Origin: Bacillota bacterium
GTDB taxonomy: Bacteria; Armatimonadota; HRBIN16
Assembly: GCA_023511455.1 (NCBI GenBank)
Contig: JAIMBJ010000004.1
Span: 124,001 to 188,000 of the forward strand
Direction: 5' to 3'
DNA length: 64,000 bases
Part shown: positions 26,701 through 34,949 of the stretch, piece by piece
Layout of the letters: every line of letters begins with the position of its first letter
How positions within the stretch are numbered: the first letter of the stretch is position 1
The notes under the pieces: model-generated
The model's database searches: none
Seen by the model: the letters and a program-made list of their open reading frames with translations, nothing else
What the model was told of the DNA's origin: nothing
Program-made: the position numbers and the translations under genes

Positions 26701-27531
26701 ATGCGATATATCCTGTGTATCGGGGCACATCCTGACGACGTGGAAGGCAGTATCGGCGGCACGGTCACGCTGATGCGACAGCGGGGCGATGTCGTGCGTT
26801 TCCTCAGCGTGACCGATGGCGGCAAGGGACACTACCGCGAGGACTATGCGGCGAACCCCCGGTTGCTGGTGGAACGACGCATGGCGGAGGCTCATCAGGC
26901 GGCTGCACTGGTCGGGGCAGATTTTGTGTGTCTGGGCGCGCCCGATGGAGGAGTGACTGTGAATCATGAGACCACCTCCTCGATGATACGCACGATTCGT
27001 TCGTTCGGGGAGCCCGGCAGGGGACCCGACCTGATTCTGGTGAACCGTCCTTATGACTATCACCGTGACCATCGGGTGACGGCGCAGCTGGTGCTGGACG
27101 CGGCGTACCTGCTGACGGTGCCTCTGGTGTGTGCCGACGTGCCTGCGCTGAAACGGATGCCCGTCATCATGTACTGGCACGATGATTTCACCGAGCCGAC
27201 CCTTTTCCGCGCCGACGTGGTGGTCTGCATCGACCAGGTGATGGAGACGAAAATCGAGATGGTATGTGCCCACGAATCGCAGTTTGCCGAGTGGATACCC
27301 TACGCGATGGGTATGTCTCCCCTGCCCCTCAGTCGGGCGAGGATGCGCGAATGGGTGACGGCATGGATGCACCGTGAAGCACGAAGCGCTAAAGCCGCGG
27401 CGCAGCGCAGCACTCCTCGTCTTGCTCCGCTTCAGGATTGCGAGTTCGCCGACGCGTTCCAAATCAGCGAATATGGGACGCAACCGACCGATGAATGGCT
27501 TCGGGAGATGTTCGATTTTGCGCCGTGGTGA
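26701..27531 (+). CDS. PIG-L family de-N-acetylase
   Basis: 276 residues with the PIG-L zinc motif GAHPDDVEGSIGG at the N-terminus and the distal HRDH in YDYHRDHRVTAQLVLDA. The family removes acetyl groups from GlcNAc-containing substrates (GlcNAc-PI, mycothiol/bacillithiol precursors, chitooligosaccharides). ATG 26701 has GGAGG at 5 nt and directly starts the HPDD strand, so the longer open frame from 26620 was rejected. The C-terminal 40 residues are basic and variable. Substrate unknown; low-molecular-weight thiol synthesis or glycan deacetylation are both possible. Confidence 0.9.
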   Translation: MRYILCIGAHPDDVEGSIGGTVTLMRQRGDVVRFLSVTDGGKGHYREDYAANPRLLVERRMAEAHQAAALVGADFVCLGAPDGGVTVNHETTSSMIRTIRSFGEPGRGPDLILVNRPYDYHRDHRVTAQLVLDAAYLLTVPLVCADVPALKRMPVIMYWHDDFTEPTLFRADVVVCIDQVMETKIEMVCAHESQFAEWIPYAMGMSPLPLSRARMREWVTAWMHREARSAKAAAQRSTPRLAPLQDCEFADAFQISEYGTQPTDEWLREMFDFAPW

Positions 27532-27561
27532 CTTTTGGGAACAAAAACGGCGATTTTATGC

Positions 27562-27567
27562 TATAAT
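27562..27567 (+). promoter_or_regulatory. -10 element (TATAAT) of the tmRNA promoter
   Basis: A perfect TATAAT lies 17 bases before the mature 5' end of tmRNA (27584); the short leader would be removed by RNase P. No convincing -35 hexamer at normal spacing was seen. Confidence 0.55.
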
Positions 27568-27583
27568 AATAGTGGCTACCCGT

Positions 27584-27941
27584 GGGGGCGATTGGTGTCG
27601 ACAGGGTAGAGGCGCGCTCAGGCTGCGAGCCGAGGTGCCGTTGGCCTCGTAAAAAAGCGGCAAAAAAATAGGAGCGACTCCTCAGTACGCTCTCGCTGCC
27701 TAATTAAGAGGCAGCCGTCCAGCCGTCTCCTGCCGGCCGAGGCGGATGTGGGCGTGTGCTATGCCGGCTAGCCCGAACGGAAACGTTCACCGCCGTTTGG
27801 GCGAAAGTGCAGGGTGAACTGGCTGTGGGGTAAGCCTGCCATCGGGCGTACCCGACGGCGAGAGACAAAACGATGGCTACGCTCGTAGACGCCTGGGGCA
27901 AATCACTCTGGACGAGGGTTCGAGTCCCTCCGCCTCCACCA
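27584..27941 (+). ncRNA. ssrA: Transfer-messenger RNA (tmRNA)
   Basis: A 358-nt single-piece tmRNA. The 5' GGGGGCG pairs with CGCCTCC before the encoded 3' ACCA (27938-27941) to form the acceptor stem. The T arm is present (GAGGGTTCGAGTCCCTC). The tag frame reads GKKIGATPQYALAA from GGC at 27659 to TAA at 27701-27703, ending in the typical YALAA degradation signal, although the exact resume codon is an inference. It rescues stalled ribosomes with SmpB and marks the nascent peptide for proteolysis. Confidence 0.95.
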
Positions 27942-27962
27942 AGTGCATGTTTACCTGGATTG

Positions 27963-28232
27963 CTAAAAACGCCTCAGTAGCTTCTCGTAATCACTGTGGC
28001 TACCAATCCAAAACCATGTAACGTGACTACCCTGCAGTATTCCCAATGCCCGGTAGGATAGACTGATACGCACAGAATAGATGGAGTGCGTGGGACTTAC
28101 GCATTTGAATTGCAGACTCGGGTGATGTGGGTCGGATTTCCACATCTGGTAACAGCGGATTGCCTGCGCCTGTACCTCAACCGGTAACGCTTCAAAAAGC
28201 TCCCTGAAACTGCGTGTAATACTCGATGTCAC
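27963..28232 (-). CDS. RelE/ParE-superfamily toxin
   Basis: 89 residues with a ParE/RelE-like pattern: SFRELFEALPVEVQAQAIRCYQMWKSDPHHPSLQFK (two helices and a strand), YSVRISLSYRALGILQG and the closing VTWFWIGSHSDYEKLL. Such toxins cleave ribosome-bound mRNA or poison gyrase. The GTG start (28232) overlaps the antitoxin stop in a GTGA junction, the usual coupled arrangement with the antitoxin first. The pair is inverted relative to, and 21 bp away from, the tmRNA 3' end. Confidence 0.85.
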   Translation of the reverse strand: MTSSITRSFRELFEALPVEVQAQAIRCYQMWKSDPHHPSLQFKCVSPTHSIYSVRISLSYRALGILQGSHVTWFWIGSHSDYEKLLRRF

Positions 28233-28468
28233 TGTTTCTCCTCGAAGTCGCTCAGGAATTGTTCCAGAGGCACCGTTTTTCCTTCGTCAATCTCCGCCCG
28301 CACTGCCGCTGCAATCCTCCGCCATTGTTCATCGGTGGTGGAGGCAAACTGGTTTTCCCACCGCACCTCATCCGCCATTTCCGCCAGCAATCGGGCAGCA
28401 ATGGCATCCTGAACATCCGATGGGAGCTTCTTAATCTCCGCAATCGCGCGCTCAAGCAGGGTTGTCAT
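28229..28468 (-). CDS. Antitoxin partner of the RelE/ParE-like toxin
   Basis: About 79 residues, mostly helical and acidic at the C-terminus (DEGKTVPLEQFLSDFEEKQ). It has no clear DNA-binding motif; the start is MTTLLERAIAEIKKLP. ATG 28468 was chosen (GGGAGG at 6 nt) over the longer frame from 28498. The position directly before and overlapping the toxin identifies it. Two tandem 11-bp repeats in front of the gene may be its operator. Confidence 0.8.
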   Translation of the reverse strand: MTTLLERAIAEIKKLPSDVQDAIAARLLAEMADEVRWENQFASTTDEQWRRIAAAVRAEIDEGKTVPLEQFLSDFEEKQ

Positions 28469-28489
28469 TCCCAACCTCCCTCTTTTTGC

Positions 28490-28511
28490 GATGATCACCA
28501 GATGATCACCA
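28490..28511. promoter_or_regulatory. Tandem 11-bp direct repeat, candidate toxin-antitoxin operator
   Basis: GATGATCACCA occurs twice back to back (28490-28500 and 28501-28511), each with a palindromic TGATCA core, 22 bp upstream of the antitoxin ATG. The position fits autoregulation by the antitoxin or complex. Confidence 0.4.
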
Positions 28512-28566
28512 ATACTATGATACCCAATACTCCCGACAGCTGCTCAAAACCCCGTAAGAATACCTG

Positions 28567-28595
28567 TTGCACTTTTTGGCGCAGGTAACTATACT
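28567..28595 (+). promoter_or_regulatory. Sigma-70 type promoter of the PEP-CTERM gene at 28638
   Basis: TTGCAC (28567-28572) and TATACT (28590-28595) with a 17-bp spacer, 43 bp before the ATG. Unlike the PEP-CTERM gene at 16049-16834, no sigma-54 element is present here. Confidence 0.55.
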
Positions 28596-28637
28596 GATGG
28601 TGTACCTGATGCCATGCCAGGAAAGGAGGGCAGTATC

Positions 28638-29393
28638 ATGAAGATTCGTCTGTTTCTGGCGGCAGTTGTGGTGATGGCGCTGGCAGCTACCGCAGCGCAA
28701 GCACAGCTGGCGTGGTACGATTCGAAGGGATTCGAGGCACCTACCTTCCGACCGGGCGTTCTGAACGGACAGGACGGCTGGATCAGCGAGGGCGGCGGCA
28801 CATCCGGAGATACCGCACGGGTAGTAGTCTCCCCCGAGCCAGTGTCCGGTGGGCAAGCAGTCCGCCTGGAAGTGGGAGACAGCCAGGGCGACTACTCGCT
28901 GATGGCGCGTGAGATCCCCGACCCGCTGGCAGCCTGGTGGAAGGTGGTCATCGTGACCTTCGACATCTACCGCATCGGACCCAACCAAAAGCAAAACCTG
29001 TGGTGGTACTGGTTCGACAACGGTGAGCCTACCTACGGCTTGCAGTGGGATATGTCGAACGCCACCCACCCATTTGGCTGGAACCCCGGCGCCACTTCTA
29101 CTCCCACCATCTTTGACCGGTATGTCACGCTGAAGATGATGTGGGACTTCAACCAGGGGAAGGCGTACTCCTGGTACGACGGGGTGATGGTGGACAATGG
29201 TATCCCCATCAGCGGTATCACCTCGCTAACCGGCTGGGGTATCTACCTGTCGCACGATGCGGCAACCGGCACGGGCGCAGATGTGGTTTGGATTGACAAC
29301 TTCGCCATCCACGTGGTACCCGAACCGGCAAGCATCGTTGCGCTGGCGGGTGGAGTGCTTGCGCTGATGGGAATCAAACGACGCCGCGCGTAG
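28638..29393 (+). CDS. PEP-CTERM sorting-domain surface protein
   Basis: 251 residues: a signal peptide (MKIRLFLAAVVVMALAATAAQA), an about 200-residue beta-rich middle (YDSKGFEAPTFRPGVLNGQDGW, then LamG-like strands and VVWIDNFAIH) and a canonical PEP-CTERM tail (VVPEPASIVALAGGVLALMGIKRRRA). It is expected to be exported, processed by an exosortase and exposed on the surface or in the matrix. ATG 28638 has AAAGGAGG; the earlier in-frame start at 28614 lacks one. A rho-independent terminator follows directly. Middle-domain function unknown; it resembles concanavalin-type jelly rolls. Confidence 0.88.
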   Translation: MKIRLFLAAVVVMALAATAAQAQLAWYDSKGFEAPTFRPGVLNGQDGWISEGGGTSGDTARVVVSPEPVSGGQAVRLEVGDSQGDYSLMAREIPDPLAAWWKVVIVTFDIYRIGPNQKQNLWWYWFDNGEPTYGLQWDMSNATHPFGWNPGATSTPTIFDRYVTLKMMWDFNQGKAYSWYDGVMVDNGIPISGITSLTGWGIYLSHDAATGTGADVVWIDNFAIHVVPEPASIVALAGGVLALMGIKRRRA

Positions 29394-29404
29394 CTGGTAG
29401 ATGC

Positions 29405-29433
29405 GGGGCAGGCGTTACGTCCTGCCCCTTTTT
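29405..29433 (+). terminator. Rho-independent terminator
   Basis: Stem GGGGCAGG (29405-29412) and CCTGCCCC (29421-29428), 8-base loop, then T5. It lies 11 bp after the PEP-CTERM stop codon. Confidence 0.9.
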
Positions 29434-29558
29434 CACTTTCGCAAAGTTTTGTGGAATACTGTCCGGCATACTTGCGGAACATGCAGATATTATGGTAGTA
29501 TTAAGGTGACGTCGGATATGTAAGAATACCGTCTAAATCTGCGAAAGGCGGTGCAACC

Positions 29559-29939
29559 ATGAGCAAAAAAGTGGGGGCAGTTGGGGTCATTGCGCTGTTC
29601 GCCGTGCTGGGAGTCGTCTTACCGGCGCGGGCGGTGGTCATCGAGGACATCGTAAAGAACCACCCAATAGTCGCCTGGCTCAACGGCTGGAATAGTTCTG
29701 CAGGAACTGCCGCGCCCGGTAGCCTCAGTAACGTCGGGGATACTTCCGCCGAACCGCAAGGGCTACCTGCGGCGAACAGTCCAGCTGTCTCACGCGATAA
29801 CATGACTGTAGAGATTGTTCCCATTCGCCTGCCGACGCTACCAGCCCATGTAGCCTTTGCCCTTTATCTGGTCGGCGCGCTGGTTTTCTACACCCTGCTG
29901 GTGTTGATTGCACAACCCGGTCCAGCAGAGTACTACTGA
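29559..29939 (+). CDS. Small exported/membrane protein of unknown function
   Basis: 126 residues: a signal peptide (VGAVGVIALFAVLGVVLPARA), a Ser/Gly/Pro-rich middle of about 70 residues, and a C-terminal transmembrane helix (HVAFALYLVGALVFYTLLVLIAQPG) ending PAEYY. The start at 29559 is supported by GAAAGGCGG upstream. It could be a bitopic envelope protein. I recognise no family. It is monocistronic, bounded by the terminator at 29405 and the palindrome at 29974. Confidence 0.6.
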   Translation: MSKKVGAVGVIALFAVLGVVLPARAVVIEDIVKNHPIVAWLNGWNSSAGTAAPGSLSNVGDTSAEPQGLPAANSPAVSRDNMTVEIVPIRLPTLPAHVAFALYLVGALVFYTLLVLIAQPGPAEYY

Positions 29940-29973
29940 AAAGCTCCGAATCCCGTTTCGCCTGGCACCTCCG

Positions 29974-30004
29974 CACTCCCCGGCAACCTGATTGCCGGGG
30001 AGTG
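29974..30004. terminator. Perfect 13-bp hairpin between convergent genes
   Basis: Arms CACTCCCCGGCAA (29974-29986) and TTGCCGGGGAGTG (29992-30004), 5-base loop CCTGA, no U tract. It sits between the convergent stops at 29939 and 30016, suiting a bidirectional terminator. Confidence 0.6.
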
Positions 30005-30015
30005 TTCGTGACGGA

Positions 30016-31689
30016 CTACCGGCTCCCCTTGACCACCGGTAGCAGGATATGACTCGGACGCTTGGCATCCATGTAGATGGTGTTGTGTGCCGGACGGGTA
30101 CGTTCGCTGGCACGGAAAGGCTCGCCGGTATTGGGGTTGGGGTCAAAAGCGGGAGCGTTGCTCGAGGTGATGTGCACCCGAATCCGATGCCCTCTGTTGA
30201 ATACAATGCTGGTGCTCCACAGGTCAATCTCAAAGCGATAGGGCGTACCCGGTTGCATAAGCTTTTCCTTGGAAAACCCTTCGCGGAAGCGGGCACGCAG
30301 GATGCCCTCGCAGATGTTGATGGAGCGTCCGTCGGGGTATACGTCGCACAACTTCGCCGCGAAGTCGGTGTCCGGTGCATCACTGGAAGCCCACAGGATC
30401 ACCTTGACCCTGCCGGTAACCTCCACCGGCTCACGCAGGGGTTCGCTGGTAAACACCAGCACATCGGAACGGCTTTCTATCTTGCGCTGATCCATCGCTC
30501 CGGCAGGCAGGGTCAGCCGCGGCCCTCCTACCGTTGGCACGGGGTCTCTGGGGTCGTAGGTGTAGCTGAGCGTGCCGCCCTCTTCGGGTTTGCGCGTGGA
30601 TAGCGAGCGGTCGGGATGCAGGTAGAACGGAGTTGGTGTCGCGTTCACGGGAGGCCACCGGTCGGCGGTGCGCCACTCGTTGCCGGGGGCGCTGCGGTCG
30701 GTCACATCGCCCATCACGTAGTAGGTCACCGCTGGCTCACGGTCAACCCCGTTGTCCACACCCTTCAGATAGTGGTCAAACCACCGCCAGATGTCGTGCG
30801 CGGTTGTGGGTGGATTCTTGGCATTGGGGAAGGTGAGTTCGCCCGCTTTCTCCTGGAACACTCCATGCGTCCAGGGTCCCATCAGCAGTTTCTGCTTGCC
30901 TCGTGCGCCGGGTCCGCCTCGTGTTTGCATCCCGACGAAGGCGTCTATGGTTGCCTGCGCGAAGATATCGTACCAGCCGCCGATGTGGATGGCGGGCGCG
31001 TTCGTATAGCGAAAGCGGGTGGTCATGTCTCGCCCGCGCCAGTAGGCATCGTAGGTGGGATGAGATGTCCAGATCTTAAGCGCATCGGGGCTAAACGCGC
31101 TGATGCGCAGCCAGTCCTCAATCATCGCTTTGCGAAACACACCGCCCCAGTATACCACGCCATGGTACAGGCTCGGTGCGCCCACCGTGATATTCTGCGC
31201 GGTTACCCTCTTCGTTCCAGTGCCAGCCAGCAGGTACTGCGTGATGCCCAGTGCGGAACCGCCCCACGTGCCGATTTTGCCGTTGCACCAGGGCTGGCGG
31301 GCTATCCATTCCACAGTATCCTCACCGTCGCGTAGTCTGCCCCAGCCATCGGTTTCAAAAGGCAGGTTCTCTCCTTCCGAGCCGAACCGTCCGCGCGTGT
31401 TTTGAATGACCATCACATATCCCCGCCGCGCCGCATCCTGCGCAATACCCTCACCCAGTTTGCGGTCGTACGGGGAACGCAGCAGAATCACGGGGAAGGG
31501 TCCATCGCCTTCGGGGAAGTAGATGTCGGTCGCCAGACGCACGCCATCCCGCATGGGCACCATGACGGTTTCCTTTTTCACCGGCGGCTGCAGCTTCGAC
31601 AGCACCGCCCGCACGACACACCCCACGCCGATGACGCATATTCCGATGGTCAGTACGGTTCGCCACCATTTTGCCCTGTGCATCACCAT
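30016..31689 (-). CDS. CocE/NonD family (X-Pro dipeptidyl-peptidase S15-type) hydrolase, membrane-anchored
   Basis: 557 residues with an N-terminal membrane anchor (VLTIGICVIGVGCVVRAVL). The S15 alpha/beta hydrolase follows: MVPMRDGVRLATDIYFP, RGYVMVIQNTRGRFGSEG, and nucleophile elbow GTWGGSALG. A cap with HIGGWYDIFAQ and MGPWTHG follows, and then the C-terminal beta-sandwich (X-Pro_dipeptidyl-C) with VTGRVKVILWASSDAPDTDFAAKL and HRIRVHITSSNAP. Members cleave esters or acyl bonds (cocaine esterase, glutaryl acylase, proline peptidases). ATG 31689 has GGAGGAG. Substrate not inferable. Confidence 0.9.
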   Translation of the reverse strand: MVMHRAKWWRTVLTIGICVIGVGCVVRAVLSKLQPPVKKETVMVPMRDGVRLATDIYFPEGDGPFPVILLRSPYDRKLGEGIAQDAARRGYVMVIQNTRGRFGSEGENLPFETDGWGRLRDGEDTVEWIARQPWCNGKIGTWGGSALGITQYLLAGTGTKRVTAQNITVGAPSLYHGVVYWGGVFRKAMIEDWLRISAFSPDALKIWTSHPTYDAYWRGRDMTTRFRYTNAPAIHIGGWYDIFAQATIDAFVGMQTRGGPGARGKQKLLMGPWTHGVFQEKAGELTFPNAKNPPTTAHDIWRWFDHYLKGVDNGVDREPAVTYYVMGDVTDRSAPGNEWRTADRWPPVNATPTPFYLHPDRSLSTRKPEEGGTLSYTYDPRDPVPTVGGPRLTLPAGAMDQRKIESRSDVLVFTSEPLREPVEVTGRVKVILWASSDAPDTDFAAKLCDVYPDGRSINICEGILRARFREGFSKEKLMQPGTPYRFEIDLWSTSIVFNRGHRIRVHITSSNAPAFDPNPNTGEPFRASERTRPAHNTIYMDAKRPSHILLPVVKGSR

Positions 31690-31860
31690 AACTCCTCCAC
31701 AGATGTTTGAAATAACTCTTCGCAGACCATGCGCCGGGTTCCTGTGTGTGGCTGGGTGTCATCATTTGCCACCCTCGGGCGACAACGCCTGTTGTGATGT
31801 TGACATCCCCTACTGGGCATGATAGCTTATAGCAGGCATCACTATCCAGAGGAGGCACCT

Positions 31861-32289
31861 GTGGATACTCTGAAGCTATTCCATACCACCATCCACAAAG
31901 AGACCCGGGGAAACGGGCACACGATAGACCTGACACCGGAACTGCAAGCAGCGGTGCGCGAAAGCGGCATACAGGCCGGAACGGTCACCCTGTTCGTGAT
32001 AGGCTCCACGGCGGGATTGACCACTATGGAGTTTGAGCCGGGGCTGGTGAGTGACCTGCAGCGCGCTTTCGAGGCAATCGCGCCTGCCAGCGCCTCCTAT
32101 GCACACGAGGCTCGCTGGGGCGATGATAACGGACATGCCCATGTGCGTGCATCGCTGCTGGGTCCCTCCCTCACCATCCCCGTGGTTCAGGGACAGGCGA
32201 CGCTGGGCACCTGGCAGCAGGTGGTCTTGACCGACTTCGACACGCGCCCACGGCAACGGCAGGTCGTCATCCAGATAATGGGGCAATAA
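31861..32289 (+). CDS. YjbQ/UPF0047 family protein
   Basis: 142 residues matching YjbQ throughout: THTTIHKETRG-type start, IDLTPELQAAVRESGIQAGTVTLFVIGSTAGLTTMEFEPGL, the family His cluster ending GHAHVRASLLGPSLTIPVVQGQ, and WQQVVLTDFDTRPRQR. Family members have weak thiamine-phosphate synthase activity; the physiological role is unclear. GTG 31861 has AGAGGAGG at 5 nt, better than the upstream frame start at 31819. Confidence 0.93.
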   Translation: MDTLKLFHTTIHKETRGNGHTIDLTPELQAAVRESGIQAGTVTLFVIGSTAGLTTMEFEPGLVSDLQRAFEAIAPASASYAHEARWGDDNGHAHVRASLLGPSLTIPVVQGQATLGTWQQVVLTDFDTRPRQRQVVIQIMGQ

Positions 32290-32294
32290 GCAAC

Positions 32295-32891
32295 TCAGTT
32301 GGCGTCGCGCAGCGCGCGCAATCGCTTCGCGAACTCGCGCGGAGGCTCGTAGCCGACCAGTGTCAAATCCTTCACCCACTCGCCACGCGCGTTGAGAAAT
32401 GCCACCGTCGGCAAGCCCTCCGCGCCGTACCTCTTCGCAATCTCCACCGTCTCCGGCGGGGGCGTGCTGGAGGTCATATCCACCCGAAACACCGCAAAGT
32501 CCTTCGCCAGCCGGGCGACCTCGCCGTCGGTGAAGGTCTCACGCTCTAACATGCGGCAGAATGGACACCAATCCGCAGTGAACACCAGAACCACTGGCTT
32601 TCCCTGCCGGGTAGCCTGCTCAATGGCGGCTTTACTGGCGGGGAGCATCTGCACCTCGCCTTTGCCCGCCAAGACGCCTGGCTGCGCCACCCACAACGCC
32701 CCGATAATCAACACCACGCCGACCGCCGCTGGCAGTCCCCGCCGTCCGAGTAGCAGCACACCAGCCACGCCAATACTCAGCGTCATCAGCACCCGAACCA
32801 CTTCCAGCGGCATCATCTCACGCGCTTGCCAGAGAACACCGGCAACCACCAGCAGAATAGACACCGGTAACCAGAAACTGAACCGTTGCAT
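32295..32891 (-). CDS. Membrane-anchored thioredoxin-fold protein
   Basis: 198 residues: three hydrophobic segments (about 5-24, 30-47, 53-70), then a thioredoxin domain with active site ADWCPFCR, GLPTVAFLN as the cis-Pro strand, and a C-terminal helix. It is close to DsbD-gamma or thioredoxin_7-type domains. It lies 10 bp after and on the same strand as the dsbD-like gene. It probably accepts electrons from that protein to reduce periplasmic disulfides or peroxides. Confidence 0.88.
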   Translation of the reverse strand: MQRFSFWLPVSILLVVAGVLWQAREMMPLEVVRVLMTLSIGVAGVLLLGRRGLPAAVGVVLIIGALWVAQPGVLAGKGEVQMLPASKAAIEQATRQGKPVVLVFTADWCPFCRMLERETFTDGEVARLAKDFAVFRVDMTSSTPPPETVEIAKRYGAEGLPTVAFLNARGEWVKDLTLVGYEPPREFAKRLRALRDAN

Positions 32892-32901
32892 CGTATCCCC
32901 C

Positions 32902-34752
32902 TTATCGCTTCGCTGTCTGTGTCGTCAGCGAATGGAATTGTGCCATCCGTTTCAGGAAAGCATCCGGCGGTTCGAACTGCACCAAACGCAATGCCCTTTG
33001 CTCTTGACCAGAACCGTCCAGAAAGACAATGGTGGGCACGCCGACAATGCTGAACCGTTTCTTCAAATCCTGCACGGCAGGACTATCGTCGCGTGTCAGG
33101 TCCGCCTTCATTGCCACGATGCCCTCAAACGCCTGCACCACGCGCGGGTCGGAGAAAGTGTTTGCTTCCAGCTCCTTGCAAGGCAGGCACCAGTCGGCGT
33201 AAAAATCGATGACCACCGGCTTGCCTTCGGCAACAGCCTGCTGCAGCGCTGCCTCGCTGTAGGCTTGCCAGGCGATATGACTGCCTTTTGCCTTCTGGGT
33301 GGGAAGCGCAATCATCACCGCCCACGCCACCAGCGCAACGCCAAGCAGTCGTTTGAACCAGAAGAAGCCGCGCACCGTTCTGGCCAGCTTGTCTATGGCA
33401 GCCAGATAGACCCCCACGCCTGCGAGAAAAGCGAACATCAGCCACTTATATACCATCGCTGGCAGGATGGGGCTGAGGAAGAATATTGCCACGCCAATCA
33501 GGGCAAAGCCGAAAAGATGCTCCACTGCCACCATCCACTCGCCGCTGCGAGGCAGACGGCGAATCGCCCCCGAGAACATCGCCAGCACCACATACGGAAC
33601 ACCCAGCCCGATGCCCAGCGTTAGGAACAGCAGAAAGCCCAGTGGCACATTGCCTGTGCCGGAAACCACCGCCGCCAGCGCGACAACCACGGGACCCACG
33701 CATGGCGCTGCTGTCACACCCACCAGCAAGCCCATCAACAATGCGCCCAGCCAGCCTTCGCGCAGACGCGCCTTGTTGCGTAAGCCCGCTGGCAGCTGCA
33801 ACTGATACACCCCAAACATGCTCAGCGCAAGGGCAACCAGTATCACCGCGAAACCACACAGCACCCAGGGGTTTTGTAGCTGGAAGCCGAACGTCTTGCC
33901 CAGCGCCGCCGCTGCTGTGCCCAGCGCCGCATACATCAACGCCATTCCGAACACATACACCAGCGCCAGACCAAACGTACGCCCCGCGCTGCCTGCCGTC
34001 TGCCGGCTGAAGAAGGAGATAGTGATGGGGATCAGCGGGTACACGCAGGGCGTGAGGTTCAACAAAAGCCCCAACAACAAAATGATGGGCAGGGCGATGG
34101 CGAATCGCCCGGTGTTCAGCAGGTCCTGCAGTTTCTGCAGGTATGCGCCGCCGGGTGTGGAAGAGAACGTGCCTGCCGATGCTGCGCCTTTGGAGGCGGG
34201 CGACGCGCCAGCCTGTTCCGCCTGCGCCACCGCCTGCTCACCCCCTGCGTCGATGCTTGCTGCCGAAGGGGCGACCTTCAGCTTCAGGCTGAACGGCAGG
34301 TCTCCGGGCGGGTAACAGGACTTCTCATCGCACGCCTGATAGTTCACCTTGCCGCGCAACGTTACTTCGCCTGGCTTCAGCGTTTTGGCAGCAGTTGCGG
34401 GGATACGAATCACCGTTTTGCCCTCGTAAACGGCTATCTTCTTGCCGCCGGTAAAGGCGAACTCTCGCTCATGCCCTTTCGGATACTGCGGCTGCCCGAA
34501 GGTGATGCCCGCTACCGGCTCCATGCTTACCCTTGTCGGGATGAGGAACTTCTCGCTTGCCGGGTTGGCGTTGACGTGGTAGGGCGGCTTGACGTCCAGC
34601 GTCACCACTATCTGAAACGCCTTGCCAGGCGCAATCTGTTTGACCGAAGCCGTTGCCTGTACGCGCAGGGCATCCTTCGGCGGCGCGAACTGCGCAACGG
34701 CTGCAACGGTCAGCAGCAGTACTCCCAGAACAGCAATTAGCGTTCGGTGCAT
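32902..34752 (-). CDS. dsbD: Thiol:disulfide interchange protein DsbD
   Basis: About 616 residues. Signal peptide; DsbD-alpha-like domain (about 25-165) with the Cys pair in QACDEKSCYPP; an Ala/Ser-rich linker; eight-helix CcdA-like core with the proline-flanked cysteines LTPCVYPL and AAPCVGP; and a thioredoxin gamma domain with ADWCLPCKE. It carries reducing power from cytoplasmic thioredoxin across the inner membrane. ATG 34752 was chosen (GAGGTGAGG upstream) over GTG 34761. It forms an operon with the thioredoxin-fold gene downstream. Confidence 0.94.
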   Translation of the reverse strand: MHRTLIAVLGVLLLTVAAVAQFAPPKDALRVQATASVKQIAPGKAFQIVVTLDVKPPYHVNANPASEKFLIPTRVSMEPVAGITFGQPQYPKGHEREFAFTGGKKIAVYEGKTVIRIPATAAKTLKPGEVTLRGKVNYQACDEKSCYPPGDLPFSLKLKVAPSAASIDAGGEQAVAQAEQAGASPASKGAASAGTFSSTPGGAYLQKLQDLLNTGRFAIALPIILLLGLLLNLTPCVYPLIPITISFFSRQTAGSAGRTFGLALVYVFGMALMYAALGTAAAALGKTFGFQLQNPWVLCGFAVILVALALSMFGVYQLQLPAGLRNKARLREGWLGALLMGLLVGVTAAPCVGPVVVALAAVVSGTGNVPLGFLLFLTLGIGLGVPYVVLAMFSGAIRRLPRSGEWMVAVEHLFGFALIGVAIFFLSPILPAMVYKWLMFAFLAGVGVYLAAIDKLARTVRGFFWFKRLLGVALVAWAVMIALPTQKAKGSHIAWQAYSEAALQQAVAEGKPVVIDFYADWCLPCKELEANTFSDPRVVQAFEGIVAMKADLTRDDSPAVQDLKKRFSIVGVPTIVFLDGSGQEQRALRLVQFEPPDAFLKRMAQFHSLTTQTAKR

Positions 34753-34949
34753 GGACCTCACCTCGCAAACGGTTTCTCTTCCCTATACGATAGATACCTC
34801 GAACTCGGTTTCGGATGCACGACGGGCCTGTGCTTGACACTATCGATGTCCCTCTGCTACCATTATCCCGAACCGACAAATCACCTAGGGGGCAACCTCG
34901 TGGTGAATGCGCGTTTTCGTCGGCAGAATGCATCGACAGGAGGCATCAC

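Noticed and set aside
27962-28511. Integrated genomic island at the tmRNA
   Set aside because: Only a two-gene toxin-antitoxin pair follows; no integrase, no duplicated tmRNA end and no composition break were found.
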